Assembly (NCBI GenBank): GCA_024760905.1
Contig: CM045732.1
Span: forward strand, 56,089,496 to 56,153,495
Source: Plotosus lineatus
Lineage: Eukaryota > Chordata > Actinopteri > Siluriformes > Plotosidae
Length of the DNA stretch: 64,000 nt
Direction of reading: 5' to 3'
Position numbers and translations under genes: made by a program
In this document: piece by piece, positions 52,901-63,130 of the stretch
Layout: every line of letters begins with the position of its first letter
How positions within the stretch are numbered: position 1 is the first letter of the stretch
The notes under the pieces: generated by a model
The model's database searches: none
Seen by the model: the letters and a program-made list of their open reading frames with translations, nothing else
What the model was told of the DNA's origin: nothing

Positions 52901-55900
52901 TTGCTATGGTGATGGACAGGCTAACAGACGAGGTGAGACAAGAATCTCCATGGACTATGATGTTTGCAGATGACATCGTGATCTGTAGTGAGAGCAGAGA
53001 CCAAGTGGAGGAAAATCTAGAGAGGTGGAGGTATGCCCTGGAAAGGAGGGGATTGAAGGTTAGTCTTAGTAAGACAGAATACATGTGTGTGAACGACAAG
53101 GACCCAAGAGGAACTTTGAGGTTACAGGGGGCAGAGATAAAGAAGGTGGAGGATTTTAAGTACTTAGGCTCAACAATCCAGAGCAATGGAGAGTGTGGAA
53201 AAGAGGTGAAGAAGCGCGTGCAGGCAGGTTGGAATAGATGGAGAAAAGTGTCCGGTGTGATGTGTGATAGGAGAGTATCGGCAAGAATGAAGGGAAAAGT
53301 GTACAAGACGGTGATGAGGCCAGCAATGTTGTATGGTTTAGAGACAGTGGCCCTGGGGAAAAGACAGGAGTCAGAGTTGGAGGTAGCAGAGATGAAAATG
53401 TTGAGGTTCTCTTTGGGAGTAACGAGGATGGATAGGATCAGAAATGAGTACATCAGAGGGACAGCACATGTTAGATGTTTTGGAGACAAAGTCAGAGAGG
53501 CTAGATTGAGATGGTTTGGACACGTACAGAGGAGGGATAGTGAGTATATTGGTCGTAGGATGCTGAGGTTGGAACTACCAGGCAAAAGGCCCAGAGGAAG
53601 ACCAAAGAGAAGATTTATGGATGCGGTGAAGGCGGACATGAAGGTCGTTGGAGTAAGAGTAGAAGATGCAGAGGATAGGGAGAGATGGAGGCAGATCATT
53701 TGCTGTGGCGACCCCTGAAGGGAACAGCCGAAAGGAAAAGAAGAAGAAGAAGAAGGTTTAAAATTTTACTTTCTATGTATAAAATAGGCAATTTATTCAT
53801 TTTTGTTATTGTATGCCGTTGCACATTGTTCAGGAAGTGCTATGGAGCTGAGGGTCATGTGATTTTTTCATATCTCCCATGTGACAAACAAATATCCCCA
53901 AACATAAACTTCAGCAGCGATAAATACACTAAAACACTTCCAGTATCGGCAGTGGCGGCCTGGTGGTAAAATTGCTGGATCACTGATCCTAAGGTTGAGA
54001 GTTCAAGCCCCACTCTCCAAGGGTTCTCAGTGTCCCCCCCCAGTGCATCTAGTTGGGTTATCAAAGGCCAGCCATGTCTCTCACTGTTTATAGTGTGAGA
54101 CATGCAAGAGAACCATTGCTGACTTTCAACAAGAGTAGGCTACAAAGCTGTTGGCATACTTTCGCCCTGCGATGGCCTGGCGAGCTGTCCAGGGTGTACT
54201 CTGCCCTTATATGGAGTCAGCTGTGATGGACGCCAGCCTACCGGGACCGTAATTGGGATGAAGCGGTTACCGAAAATGAATGAATGAATGACTTTCAGTA
54301 TCAGATACTCAGTCTGTGGCATTACTGTATAGAAATTTTGACACACTCTTTTCTCCAAAATGTTTTTCATTTAAAATGATTTTACATGTTTGTTTTTTTT
54401 TAATGTCTCACCACAATATTTCACTGTGATTTTGTACTTTGACTCAGCCAGTTTTTAAAATATTCCCCCAGCCATTCAAAGGTGGACTTACTGGCAGCAA
54501 TCAATCTCTGTTGTGGATATTTTGATATGGCCCTTCATCAATTAGATGGTTAAGAAGTCTAAAAGCAGCACATTGGTGTAATGGTTATGTCTGTAACAAT
54601 AACTTATTGGCATGTGATATTTCCGCGAATTCATGGAATTCCGATTTTTTTTCATTGGCCCAGTTTAAAAAAAAAATTTTAAAAATTGATTTTTCCACGC
54701 AGAATATGTCAAAATAACCTTTTCCGCTTTTATTCCGTTACGAGTTTTGCATAAAATGACCTCTCTTGAAATGTTACTGCTGATTGGCTGATGGCTTTCT
54801 AATAGCCAATCGCTGATGTTGAAACATGTACGTAGACATTCGCACCACTTCCAATCTGTTCAGCTATCGAAAGCATGTCGGTGATCCAGAGAAAAGATTC
54901 CACTCGAATCAAAGAAATAGACAAAGTTGTGAAAAACAAGTTTAGGTGGGAATGGATGGAAAAAGAAACCGTAGCATTCAATTGCCGGAACATTTGGTGT
55001 TCAAGCAAAGATTCCAGAACCCTACGGACTTAACCCTTTGTTTGCCGTTCGACCAGAAACTTCCGTGCAAATAAAAGAGCCAGTGAAACAACCAGTTTCT
55101 GTCGCCGATCAAGTAGTTAATTTTGAGGTATGTTTGAGAGTTTTCTTGTCTAGTTTCCGATTATATTTTTCAAATTATTGTGAATGCATGCATGTTTTAG
55201 GCGTAGGACGTTCATGTGTTTATTCCGTGAACTGAATCAAATGATCCGACTCTATGGTCATTGAACCATTTTTCTGCTGTTTAGAATAAATAAATTATTG
55301 CCGCATTAACTCGCCAGTTTTTCGTAATTAACTGATGTAAATAGGCATTGTTATTCTAAACAGCAGCGGGAGTGTGTGCGCTCGTGTAAGTAGCTCATTT
55401 ATATTGGTAATGTAAAACTATGAATCTGAGCCTCAACCGAAACACCCCAGCATCCAGAAGGACAACAAACTTTCTAAGGCGGCCTCCAGAAGGACAGTTC
55501 AGGCTGCACAAAAGGAAGCAAGAAAGTGCCATGCTAAAGCACTAAAGCACAAAGAAACATTAATTCAAAAAACTTATGTTATGTATAGCATGTCATGAGT
55601 ATAGTTTGTTTCCAGATTGTGTTTAAAGACAATGACTGTTGATAATAGTGTTGTGAGGCAGGACATCTATAAGAGTGACTATTTGATTTGTGACTGTGAC
55701 ACTTTGATTAGTGTTGGAATCGCAAATTAGGATAGTTGGCTTTTTCCAAATTGCGCTGAGAGTAAGTGTGAATGTTTGTTGCACTGGTGATTGCTGAGCT
55801 GTACAGGGAGTACCCTACCTATAGGCAGTTGTGACTCCAGTGGGATGAAGTGGTTTTGGTGAATAAGGAAATGAGTACAGTACATAATTGGTGTCAGGAC

Positions 55901-58900
55901 CAGTTCATCATCAGTTCATTTTCTTGAAGCGCTTAATCCTAATTAGGGTTGCGGTGAGGCTGGCGCCCAACCCAGCCGACTCCGGGCAAGGGCAGAGTAC
56001 ACCCCGGACAGCTGGCCAGGCCATTGTAGGGCAGAAACACGCTGACGGCTTTGCAGCTACTCTTGTCGAAAGTCAGCAATGGTTCTTTTGCATGAACCTC
56101 ACACCAGAGACAGTGAGAGACATGGCCGGCCTTTGATAACCCAGTTAGCTGCACCGGGGGGGACAGTGACAACCTTGTGAAGAGTGGGACTCGAACCCCC
56201 AACCTTTGGATCAGCGAACCAGCGCCTTATACCACTAGACCACCACTGCCTGTGTCAGGACCAATAACAGTAGATTTTCCTTGAGTGATATTGGTGTTGG
56301 TGAGTTTTTGTGTCCTTCATTAAATCACAAGACCATTTAAAAATAATGCATTTCATTTATTCTGGTTGTGTTCTGTATTGTATAAAAGATCAGAAACGAT
56401 TAAGTGTCATGAATAAACCAAAAAAAAAAAGGAAATTAGAAGGGCGAAATACTTTTGAAAATGAAAAATTTCAATGTGGCATGTAAATAAAACATGGCAT
56501 GACTTCATGGTCAGTTGTTTTATTATAGAAAGAATAATTATATTGTGATATTTATTATTATAGTTTTATCAGCCAGATATAGATTTAATTATAATGGTGT
56601 AAATTCTAGGAATATATTTACCATGATAATGGTGACATTGGTCTCTTCATTGTTAAACCTCTTGCTGATCTCTGATACTATCCGATACTCTGAACTGGCC
56701 TCAGACTCTTCTTCTTCTTCTTCTTCTCCAACCTCTTTCTCCTCGTGAGGAAACTCCTCCAGCAGCCTGTCTTCCAGCTCTTGCTCCCAGATCAACTGCT
56801 CTTCTTCTCTTTCATCCTTCTGCATCTCCTTTTCATCATCATCCTTTTCCTGCAGGAGGAGATAAAGCAGGTTCATATTGTGGCTTCATCCAAGTGCGCT
56901 GCAGTATTAGTTAGAAAAATGATAGTTACGTCTTACTCTGGCTGGATCGGATTCATATTCAGACCGGAGTTTAGCTCTTCTTTGGGCAATGGCCTCTTCC
57001 TGTTAACAAAAAATGTCTTTCCTTCACTATGTATTAAATTAAAGTTGTGATACAGAGAGATTTTTTTCCTAGGAAAACTTTACGCAATGAAAACACCATT
57101 TTTAGCCATCCAACATTTCTATCATTTTAGTTGTGATGAATCTTTTTTTGTTTTCCCCTCACCCTAATTTTGCTGCGAAGTTCTACAAGTTGCTCCATCT
57201 GCCCTTTCTTTCTTGTGCATTTCCTCCTCCATCTATCAAGCCGAAGGGGCAGCAGACGCTTCACCACTTCTGACAGCTCTACAAACAGAAATAAGGTGGA
57301 ATCTGGATATAAGTGGCGGTCCACTAAAAAGGACACCTCTTCTGGATGCTGAGGAAAACCTTCAAGAATAAAGCCTGTTGATCTAAAAAAAAAACAAAAA
57401 AAAAAAACAAACAAAACCACAAGCAAGCAATGAAAAAAACTGGATAAAAAAAAAAAAATGCATACTCTGAAGTTTAATATTTCATGGATTACGCTTTACT
57501 TGTATGGCTCTTGATACCAGAACTGAAGCAAAACCTTCTCCAGGATTGCAGGTGGTAATGGCTGTCCATCAGATAGATATGATTGTATGGCTTGCTCCTC
57601 TACTGTCAGGGCTGAAGTCTCCTATAGAACAGTATGTGAACGCAAAAAACTGGACTTCTCACCTTGATACATAAAAACCACAAATTTTAGAATACATTGA
57701 TACTTACAAGCTAAAATGTATATTTTCAGTGAGAACATTTTATTTATCAATTTCATTTCACCAAATAGACCCATGAAATTTAAAAAGGCAGTCGTGACCC
57801 AGTGGTAAGGTGCTGGATTACTGACCCTAAGGCTGGAGGTTCAACCCCACTGTCAACGGTTGTCACTGCTGATCCCTCAGTGCAGCTAACTGGGTCATCA
57901 AAGGCCATGTCTCGCACTGTCTATAATGAGCGGCGTGTAAAAGAACCATTGCTGACTTTCGACAAGAGTAGGCAGCATAGTCGTCAGTATGTCTCTGCCC
58001 TCCGATGGTATGGTGAGCTGTCCAGGGTGTACTCTGCTCTCGCCCAGATTCGGCTGAGATGGTTGCCAGTCTTCCCGTGACCCTAATTAGGATTAAACGG
58101 TTCAGGAAATTAATGAATGAATGAAATTTAAAACATGGAGATTAAATCGTACCTGTGGAAAGCTAGTGTTTCCGGCTATTTAAAACAAGCATGCATAACT
58201 TCAGTAGTTCTTTCCTGGTGACATTTACAGCATTTGGTCGACATTCTTATCCAGAGAAACATACAATTATCATTTTTATACAACTTGAGTAATTGAGGGC
58301 TAAGGGCCTTGCTCAAGGGCCCAGCAGTAGTGACAGTAGGGATTAAACCGCTGACCTTCGGACTATTAACCCATCACATTAACCACCAAGCCACCACTGG
58401 CCTCGATGCACCATCAGTTCTTGCCTCTTGCCAAAGTAAATGAGACTACTGCAACACCAAGCATGCTCACAGACACGTTCCCAGTTTAATTCTCATGTCA
58501 TTTCCAGAAAAAGAAAAAGAAAAAAATTACTAAACACAGATTCAGCCCTTGCGTGTAACCCACAGGATAAAATTACCAGTTTTGTGCTTGTTATGGTAAA
58601 TTATGGTATAATTAGCATATTGCTTAAACATATACATACACACATATTATGCTGTAAGGATGACCAATACTGGTATTCTTCAAATTCAAATAGAAATGTA
58701 AAAGTCTTTGGTGTGACCCAACACTACGATTCAGAAAACTTAAATGAATTTTCAAAAAAAAGGGGGAAAAAATGTCGTCAAAAAAACTTGATTTTAATCC
58801 CAGGTCCACATCAAAGGAATTGGGAAAGGAGTTGGAAATATCAGGTACCAAATACACAAACAAACATTCTCGATCACCACCACCTTCATCATCATCATCA

Positions 58901-58961
58901 TCAGCAGCAGCAAAATTACACATCCTACATCATCATCTTTGTCAACAAGTCCTATATCATC

Positions 58962-58995
<34 letters not shown>

Positions 58996-60603
58996 CATCA
59001 TTAGTTCCTACAATTTATATTATTGAATAATTTTGTTTATATAAATTTTTTAATATATAAATTCTAAAACACTATCCAGTACTTTAAAAATACTACCTGT
59101 TGATTTTCATATTAGTGTTGAGGGAAAGGGAGGGAGTGATCAGTCATTGAATCTTCTCCACACCTACATACCTCTGTGTTTTTATTATTGGCCAGAATTC
59201 CCCTTTGGCTCAACTCGTTCTCGAGCTTGACAGGAGAAGCTGCGAGTTGGGTCTGTGCCTGCAGCAGACTCTGCAGCTCACCAGATGGCTCCTCAGGCGG
59301 CTCTGCTTCATCAGCACAGGGAACACGGATCTGAGTCTTGGCCAGAATCTGCTCTTGCAGCAGTTCACGGAACTGGATATGAAAGAGGTCAAGCTGCTGC
59401 GCCATCCAGCGGCCATGGCTAGTTTTTCCTGAGCCAGAGACTCCCAGCAGGAAAATGCGCAGGGCAGGGGGCTGGAAAGATCAGACCATGTGAGGAGAAA
59501 GATGGTCTGGTCTTCTAATGAATTCTACATACATGGTTTGAATTTTATTTGCATGAGAGCATGTACACAAATATCAGTTTCTCCTACTTTAAGTAATTGA
59601 GTAGTTGGGGCATATAGCTCTGGTGTCTGCATGAACTTCTCCCATGCTGTGCTGCTAGAGAAGTAGTAGACCTTCTCTCTGTATTTTGCAGCAATGTCAT
59701 CTAAACCAAGCACCAGAGTGTCCTTCTCCTTCAGCACAACTGGGCAGTACTTGGCAGTATCTCCCAACCACTGTTCATGGCTGCTTTCCTAGTGAAGAGG
59801 CATAAAAAGTTTATAAGTTTGTAAATGGTATAGAAAAACACAACATTTACAATCATCAATTTTCGTTTGTGCAGCGACCTCTGCTTCGTCTTCATCCTCC
59901 TGGTCATCCTCCTCCTCTTTATCTGATTCCAAACTGGAAATCTCTTGAGCCTTGTACTTAAACGGGCCTAAATTACAGAATTACAAAGAAATTGATAATG
60001 ATTTAAGCAGCAATCAACTCTAGATCTCTTGAGATATAATCCGTGTTCTCACTTGATTTCTTTATCATGCTGAATAACAAGTTCGTATCTACAATTCATA
60101 CTAATTTACCCAAACAGAAAAAGGTTGCCAGTTTGATTTCTGAACCAGCAAGAAAAATGTGCGAAGGCAAGGCGAATGAGGAACTTTCCCTTCCTACACC
60201 TTCACGACTGAAGTGCCCTTGAGCAGGTCACCTAAGCCCTGACTGCGCCCCCTGTGTTCGTATGGCGGCCCACTGCTCCAAGTGTGTGCTCACTGTTAAT
60301 GTGTGTGTGGGCTCACTTTGAATGGGTTAAATGCAGAAGCAATAATATCCCTTGTGGGATTAACACAGAATAACAAAATAAAAAAAGTAAAGAAAAATAT
60401 GGTCACATACGCTCCATTTGCTCAACCATCTCCTGGAGAAGATTCTGAGGGCTTTTGTTAGAGATCTCCAGTGAAATGCAGTTGCAAGTGATGGATGGCT
60501 TCAGGATATTCCACTCCTCCATAAACTCCTTTAACTGCAGCTTGTACATTTCCATCAATGGGCCAGGAGGATATCCTTGCTCCCATGTACCAGGCAATAT
60601 CAC

Positions 60604-60653
<50 letters not shown>

Positions 60654-62675
60654 ACTGTTTCACCAGAGAAAACTATTATCTACCCTCACCAAGTACTCAA
60701 CTGAGACACACTGTCAGAAACAGACGGATTCTAGGAGTTTATTTCTGTCCATTAAGCCCACATGAACCGTTGTATATGTTTTGCATTGAAGATTACACTG
60801 AGAGAATGTTGCCATAGTGAAGGTATAGTACCAGTAACATTAGGCTCCTCAGGCACCTCCTCCAAAGTGGAAAGGGTACCTTCTGTCTGTGTATTTGTTT
60901 CTGATGCCAGCACCTGCTGCCTGAATGAAGAACAAAAAACAACAGAGCTGAAACTGGACTTTAAACAATCTTCTGCAAATAGAAGAGGAAGTCCAAAAGT
61001 GAAGATGCTTCTTGAGACGAAGCGAGAAGAGAATGGTGACCAGGCCAGAGTAGGGACTTTAATTGTTTTAAAGCCAAAGAGGAGATTTATGAATGAGTTT
61101 GGGGAGGACATGCAGATGATTGGTGTTACGGAGAGAGATACAGAGGACAGAGCAGGATAAAGAAGAATGATTTTACATGCCTCTCACCATAGACAGTGAG
61201 AGACATGGCCCGCCTTTGATAACCCAGTTAGCCGCACTGGGGGGGGGGGGACAGTGACAATCCTGTGGAGAGTGGGACTCAAACCCCCAACCTTTGGATC
61301 AGCGATCCAGCGCCCTATACCACTAGACCACCACTGCCCCTACATGTGTATATGCATGTAGGATCCAGAAACTCAGTTCTTCTTGTTTGTTTATGTTTAA
61401 CTTACTCAGTGTTTCCTGCTGCTTCCTGTTTCCGCTCCTCCTTTAGTTGAGCAAGTAGAGCTGCATCCACATCCTCCTTATTCTGTTCATAAAGCCTTCT
61501 CAAAATTGTTCTTCCTATACAAAATATACATTGGGACATATTAACAATTCTGATCTTTGTTTAATTATAAACCTGCAGCTTAATTGTAATTCTTTTAGTT
61601 CTTTTTTTCCGTTTATTTCTTTGCATACAGAAGGAAAGTGAAATAAACTCATATTTCATATGAGTGTTTATACAAGCAGGACCATTTCATTCCATATTGT
61701 GTATTCTGTATACAATTCATGTTAACCCTAAAGGTGGTAACGTTTCATCATTCCATCCATCTATATACTGATTCGCTTAATCCTATTAGGGTTGCAGGGA
61801 AGCTAGTGCCCATCTTAGCCGACTCCAAGCAAAGGTGGTGTGCACCTTAATAGGTTGTGAAGTTCATTGTTCATTCATTTTCTGTAACCGCTTCATCCTT
61901 TGCAGCCTACTCTTGTCAAAAGTCAGCAATGGTTCTTTTACATGCCTCACACCATAGACAGTAAGAGACATGGCCGGCCTTTGATAACCCAGTTAGCTGC
62001 ACTGGGAGGACAGTGACAGCCTTGTGGAAAGTGGGACTCGAACCCCAAACCTTTGGATCAGCAATCCGGCGGCTTATACCACTAGACCAACCACCACTGC
62101 CCTGAAGTTCATTGTAATAAATATAATGGATAATTCACCTTCTCCCTCACTGTCTCTCAGACAGAAGAGTACGTCAGGCACGAGGTCTGGACACAGTTTC
62201 TGAATTGCTGCCAGCTGAGCTTTGGTGGTGGGATAGTTGTCCAGCACCCAGCCTCGTTTACACCCAGCATCTGCATCTTCTGTTGGAATCTAACAGTTAC
62301 ACAGATTACATGTTTATTGGGAAAGTGGCCTAGCATCAGTATGACTTAAATATAAAGTTATTATTTGAGTAATGCATAATTATTATTATCATCCAGTTAT
62401 CATATTATATTTACTTTTATACAAGAAGCCATCACAGACATCATGTTCTGGACCACATGTCACCGTTCCACAAAGAGTCGAGCCATACGTACCTCTCTGA
62501 GGCATTTTTCCAGGATGTCCGTATACATATCCTCTGTTTGTTCTAGTGACATCTTTTCAGCTTCTTTCATGGTTTCTTCCACAAGAGCTTGAACTTCCGG
62601 ATGATCATCTGTCACCTCCATTTCTACTGCAGCATGCAGAGCAACAACACAGCTCACATATTGTTTGTATTTCAG
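42799..62675 (-). CDS. ak9: Adenylate kinase domain-containing protein 9, C-terminal 1238 residues (22 exons; 5' part beyond the window)
   Basis: Multi-domain nucleoside-phosphate kinase (human about 1911 residues) transferring phosphate from NTP to (d)NMP/NDP. Exons in transcript order: 62493-62675, 62139-62289, 61406-61514, 60832-60920, 60411-60605, 59879-59967, 59588-59788, 59172-59471, 57500-57621, 57163-57382, 56937-56999, 56622-56849, 49982-50200, 49117-49330, 48758-48955, 47590-47791, 47165-47382, 46773-46969, 43673-43842, 43359-43457, 43150-43252, 42799-42945. Total 3717 nt, open. Two P-loops are visible: [14 protein letters not shown] (exon 59172) and [12 protein letters not shown] (exon 49117). 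Lid/NMP-type motifs are [19 protein letters not shown] and [12 protein letters not shown]. Acidic linkers, including a Glu run coded at 56709-56733, separate the domains. The donor at 59879 is weak. The stop at 42799 assumes the last exon is not spliced further. Confidence 0.92.
43889..43908. repeat. (CA)n microsatellite
   Basis: Short CA run in an AK9 intron. Confidence 0.8.
43956..44068. mobile_element. 113-nt MITE with inverted repeats and TA duplication
   Basis: The ends CTACAAAAAATGTTAAGGAT and the complement of ATCCTTAACTTTTTTGTGTAG are inverted repeats of about 27 nt. TA is present on each side (43954-43955, 44069-44070). The size and TA target fit a Tc1/mariner-type MITE. Confidence 0.8.
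44103..44918 (+). mobile_element. Pogo/Tigger-like element with transposase relic
   Basis: The left end CAGTGGAACCTCAACTTAC and the right end complement CAGTGGAATCTCAATTTACG are inverted repeats, repeated again internally as CAACTTACGAAAAATCCAGG. Near 44680 the + strand encodes [13 protein letters not shown], resembling the DNA-binding helix-turn-helix of Tigger/CENP-B-type transposases, then breaks. It also contains a short tandem array rich in ATTGG (44265-44440). Confidence 0.75.
44924..45007. repeat. (TA)n(GA)n microsatellite
   Basis: TA run followed by GA run between the Tigger-like element and a LINE fragment. Confidence 0.95.
45008..45360 (+). mobile_element. 5'-truncated RTE-like LINE copy
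   Basis: It encodes [20 protein letters not shown] and on to the 3' end (GTGGTGACCCCTGAAGGGAA, AGCCGAAAGAAAAAGAAGG). One stop sits in RLR(*)FGHV and there is a small frame change. It is intronic in AK9. Confidence 0.85.
45422..46728 (+). mobile_element. Old Tc1-like transposon
   Basis: Imperfect ends survive: AGTTTGCAAAATATTCATCC at the left and the complement of CAGTGGCTTGCAGAAGTG at the right. Transposase relics include [18 protein letters not shown] and [18 protein letters not shown] pieces broken by many stops. It is more decayed than the other two full-length Tc1 copies. Confidence 0.75.
47932..48356 (+). mobile_element. Uninterrupted CAGGGATCC pogo/Tigger-like MITE
   Basis: Left end CAGGGATCACTCACTTTCCG and right end complement CAGGGATCCCTTGTTACTTC. 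The 425-nt element is the intact counterpart of the split copy at 33005-35114 and the inverted copy at 16588-16800. It is intronic in AK9. Confidence 0.8.
49452..49692. mobile_element. Short Tigger-like MITE
   Basis: Ends CAGTATACCTCAACTTAAG and the complement CAGGTATACCTAGGCTTA are inverted. The interior has a small AGCCT tandem (49584-49608) and a second inverted AACTTAAGTCG block. Confidence 0.6.
49838..49906. repeat. (TA)n microsatellite
   Basis: A 69-nt TA run just downstream (minus sense) of AK9 exon 49982-50200. Confidence 0.95.
50600..53755 (+). mobile_element. Near full-length RTE-like LINE in an AK9 intron
   Basis: A single-ORF non-LTR retrotransposon. A 5' UTR of about 300 nt precedes an apurinic-type endonuclease (50900-51560), a linker, and reverse transcriptase with the catalytic FADDIVIC block (about 52960-52990). 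The conserved C-terminus with GRPKRRFMD ends CGDP at 53718. A very short 3' UTR and an (AAG)n tail follow. Single ORF, APE plus RT, minimal 3' UTR and simple-repeat tail fit the RTE clade. It is the probable source of the fragments at 3166, 6603, 6721, 9058, 45008 and 61065, and its 3' end matches one SINE tail. Confidence 0.92.
50900..53718 (+). pseudogene. LINE ORF (endonuclease / reverse transcriptase), disrupted
   Basis: The frame reads [31 protein letters not shown] and [12 protein letters not shown] (endonuclease). A TAG stop at about 51470 follows, then frame changes near 51700, 52225 and 52690. Beyond these come [65 protein letters not shown] and [12 protein letters not shown]. All catalytic blocks are present, but no continuous protein can be made. 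Confidence 0.9.
53948..54291 (+). mobile_element. Family A SINE with aattaggg-type tail
   Basis: From head GGCAGTGGCGGCCTGGTGG to tail GTAATTGGGATGAAGCGG and a (GAAT)n end. The flanks TTCCAGTATC and TTTCAGTATC suggest a target duplication. Confidence 0.85.
54590..55620 (+). mobile_element. Probable DNA-transposon relic with two-exon ORF traces
   Basis: An ATG at 54875 opens [20 protein letters not shown] and continues [12 protein letters not shown], a pattern I associate with N-termini of hAT-like transposon proteins. The same strand then reads, in another frame, [18 protein letters not shown] and ADQVVNFE up to a good donor (GAG then gtatgt, 55127). An in-phase downstream block [33 protein letters not shown] ends at 55600. 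Termini were not found. Confidence 0.35.
55276..55370. repeat. Inverted repeat pair
   Basis: CTGCTGTTTAGAATAA and its exact complement TTATTCTAAACAGCAG are separated by about 60 nt. It lies in the gap between the two ORF traces of the transposon relic. Confidence 0.75.
55912..56252 (-). mobile_element. Family A SINE with aattaggg-type tail
   Basis: The + strand begins TTCATTTTCTTGAAGCGC, TTAATCCTAATTAGGG and ends with the complemented head CACTAGACCACCACTGCC. It is full length. Confidence 0.85.
57786..58120 (+). mobile_element. Family A SINE with aattaggg-type tail and perfect 13-bp target duplication
   Basis: From AGGCAGTCGTGACCCAGTGG to CCTAATTAGGATTAAACGG and a GAATGA end. It lies between direct repeats ATGAAATTTAAAA (57773-57785 and 58121-58133). 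It is intronic in AK9. Confidence 0.95.
58225..58402 (-). mobile_element. tRNA-headed SINE, family E
   Basis: On the minus strand the head is GGCCAGTGGTGGCTTGGTGG with B-box-like GCGGTTTAATCCC. The body follows (GGGCCCTTGAGCAAGGCCC) and ends near CTCTGGATAAGAATG. A degraded copy is at 38214-38357. Confidence 0.7.
58880..58995. repeat. (ATC)n-rich tract
   Basis: Interrupted CAT/ATC repeats. His/Ser-rich ORFs across it are not genes. Confidence 0.85.
60115..60370 (+). mobile_element. Family D SINE, head degraded
   Basis: It has TGCCCTTGAGCAGGTCACCT, GCTCACTTTGAATGGGTTAA and the AATAATATCCCTTGTGGGAT end. It parallels the 39262-39475 copy. Confidence 0.65.
60607..60649. repeat. (CA)n microsatellite at an exon edge
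   Basis: CA run that on the minus strand forms the (GT)n directly before the acceptor of AK9 exon 60411-60605. It leaves a GT-rich polypyrimidine-like tract. Confidence 0.9.
61065..61341. mobile_element. RTE-like LINE fragment abutting a family A SINE head
   Basis: 61065-61165 (+) encodes the LINE C-terminus [19 protein letters not shown]. It is followed directly by 61174-61341, the minus-strand head half of a family A SINE (complement of GGCAGTGGTGGTCTAGTGG). Confidence 0.8.
61753..62103 (-). mobile_element. Rearranged family A SINE (aattaggg-type tail)
   Basis: Two adjacent pieces: a tail piece (61753-61860) and a second tail start joined to the body and head (61866-62103). The interior between tail and body is deleted, or two insertions overlap. 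Confidence 0.7.
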
Positions 62676-63130
62676 CTAACAAACAAAAGTTATGATGGTG
62701 AACCTATATGTCCAATCTGTAAGGAGGGCGAAGCCACCACGTAAAACCTTTTCCAAAAACATGATCTTAGAACAGTGCTTCTCAAATAGTGGGGTGATGA
62801 TGCCAGGGGGGGCGCGGTATGACCCTGGGGAACATGCTTGTCTGGAACAGTGTACGGAAATTAAGTGTAATTGCACCTCCGCTCCACTAGTGGCAGTGGC
62901 ACTCTCATTGTCGTGCTATGGTGTAGCAGTGTTTTGCAAGCTATAGAATGGAATCCCAGACCATAGAGTGGTGATAATGATCTAGTACAGTCCACAATCA
63001 CCGTAAAAAACCCCTCAAAAAACAGACAAACACACGTGTCTACAATCACTGATAAAAAAAAGACAAACAAATACTCCTACACACAGAAACTGTGAAGATA
63101 ACCTTCCAGTGATGATGACATCAACTTATC

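Noticed and set aside
52872..53699. 275-residue minus-strand ORF
   Set aside because: It is the antisense shadow of the LINE ORF, as are the similar plus-strand ORFs at 3029, 6828 and 9057.
58440..59030. 196-residue plus-strand ORF ending in His/Ser runs
   Set aside because: It crosses an ATC-repeat tract and is antisense within an AK9 intron; no domain is seen.
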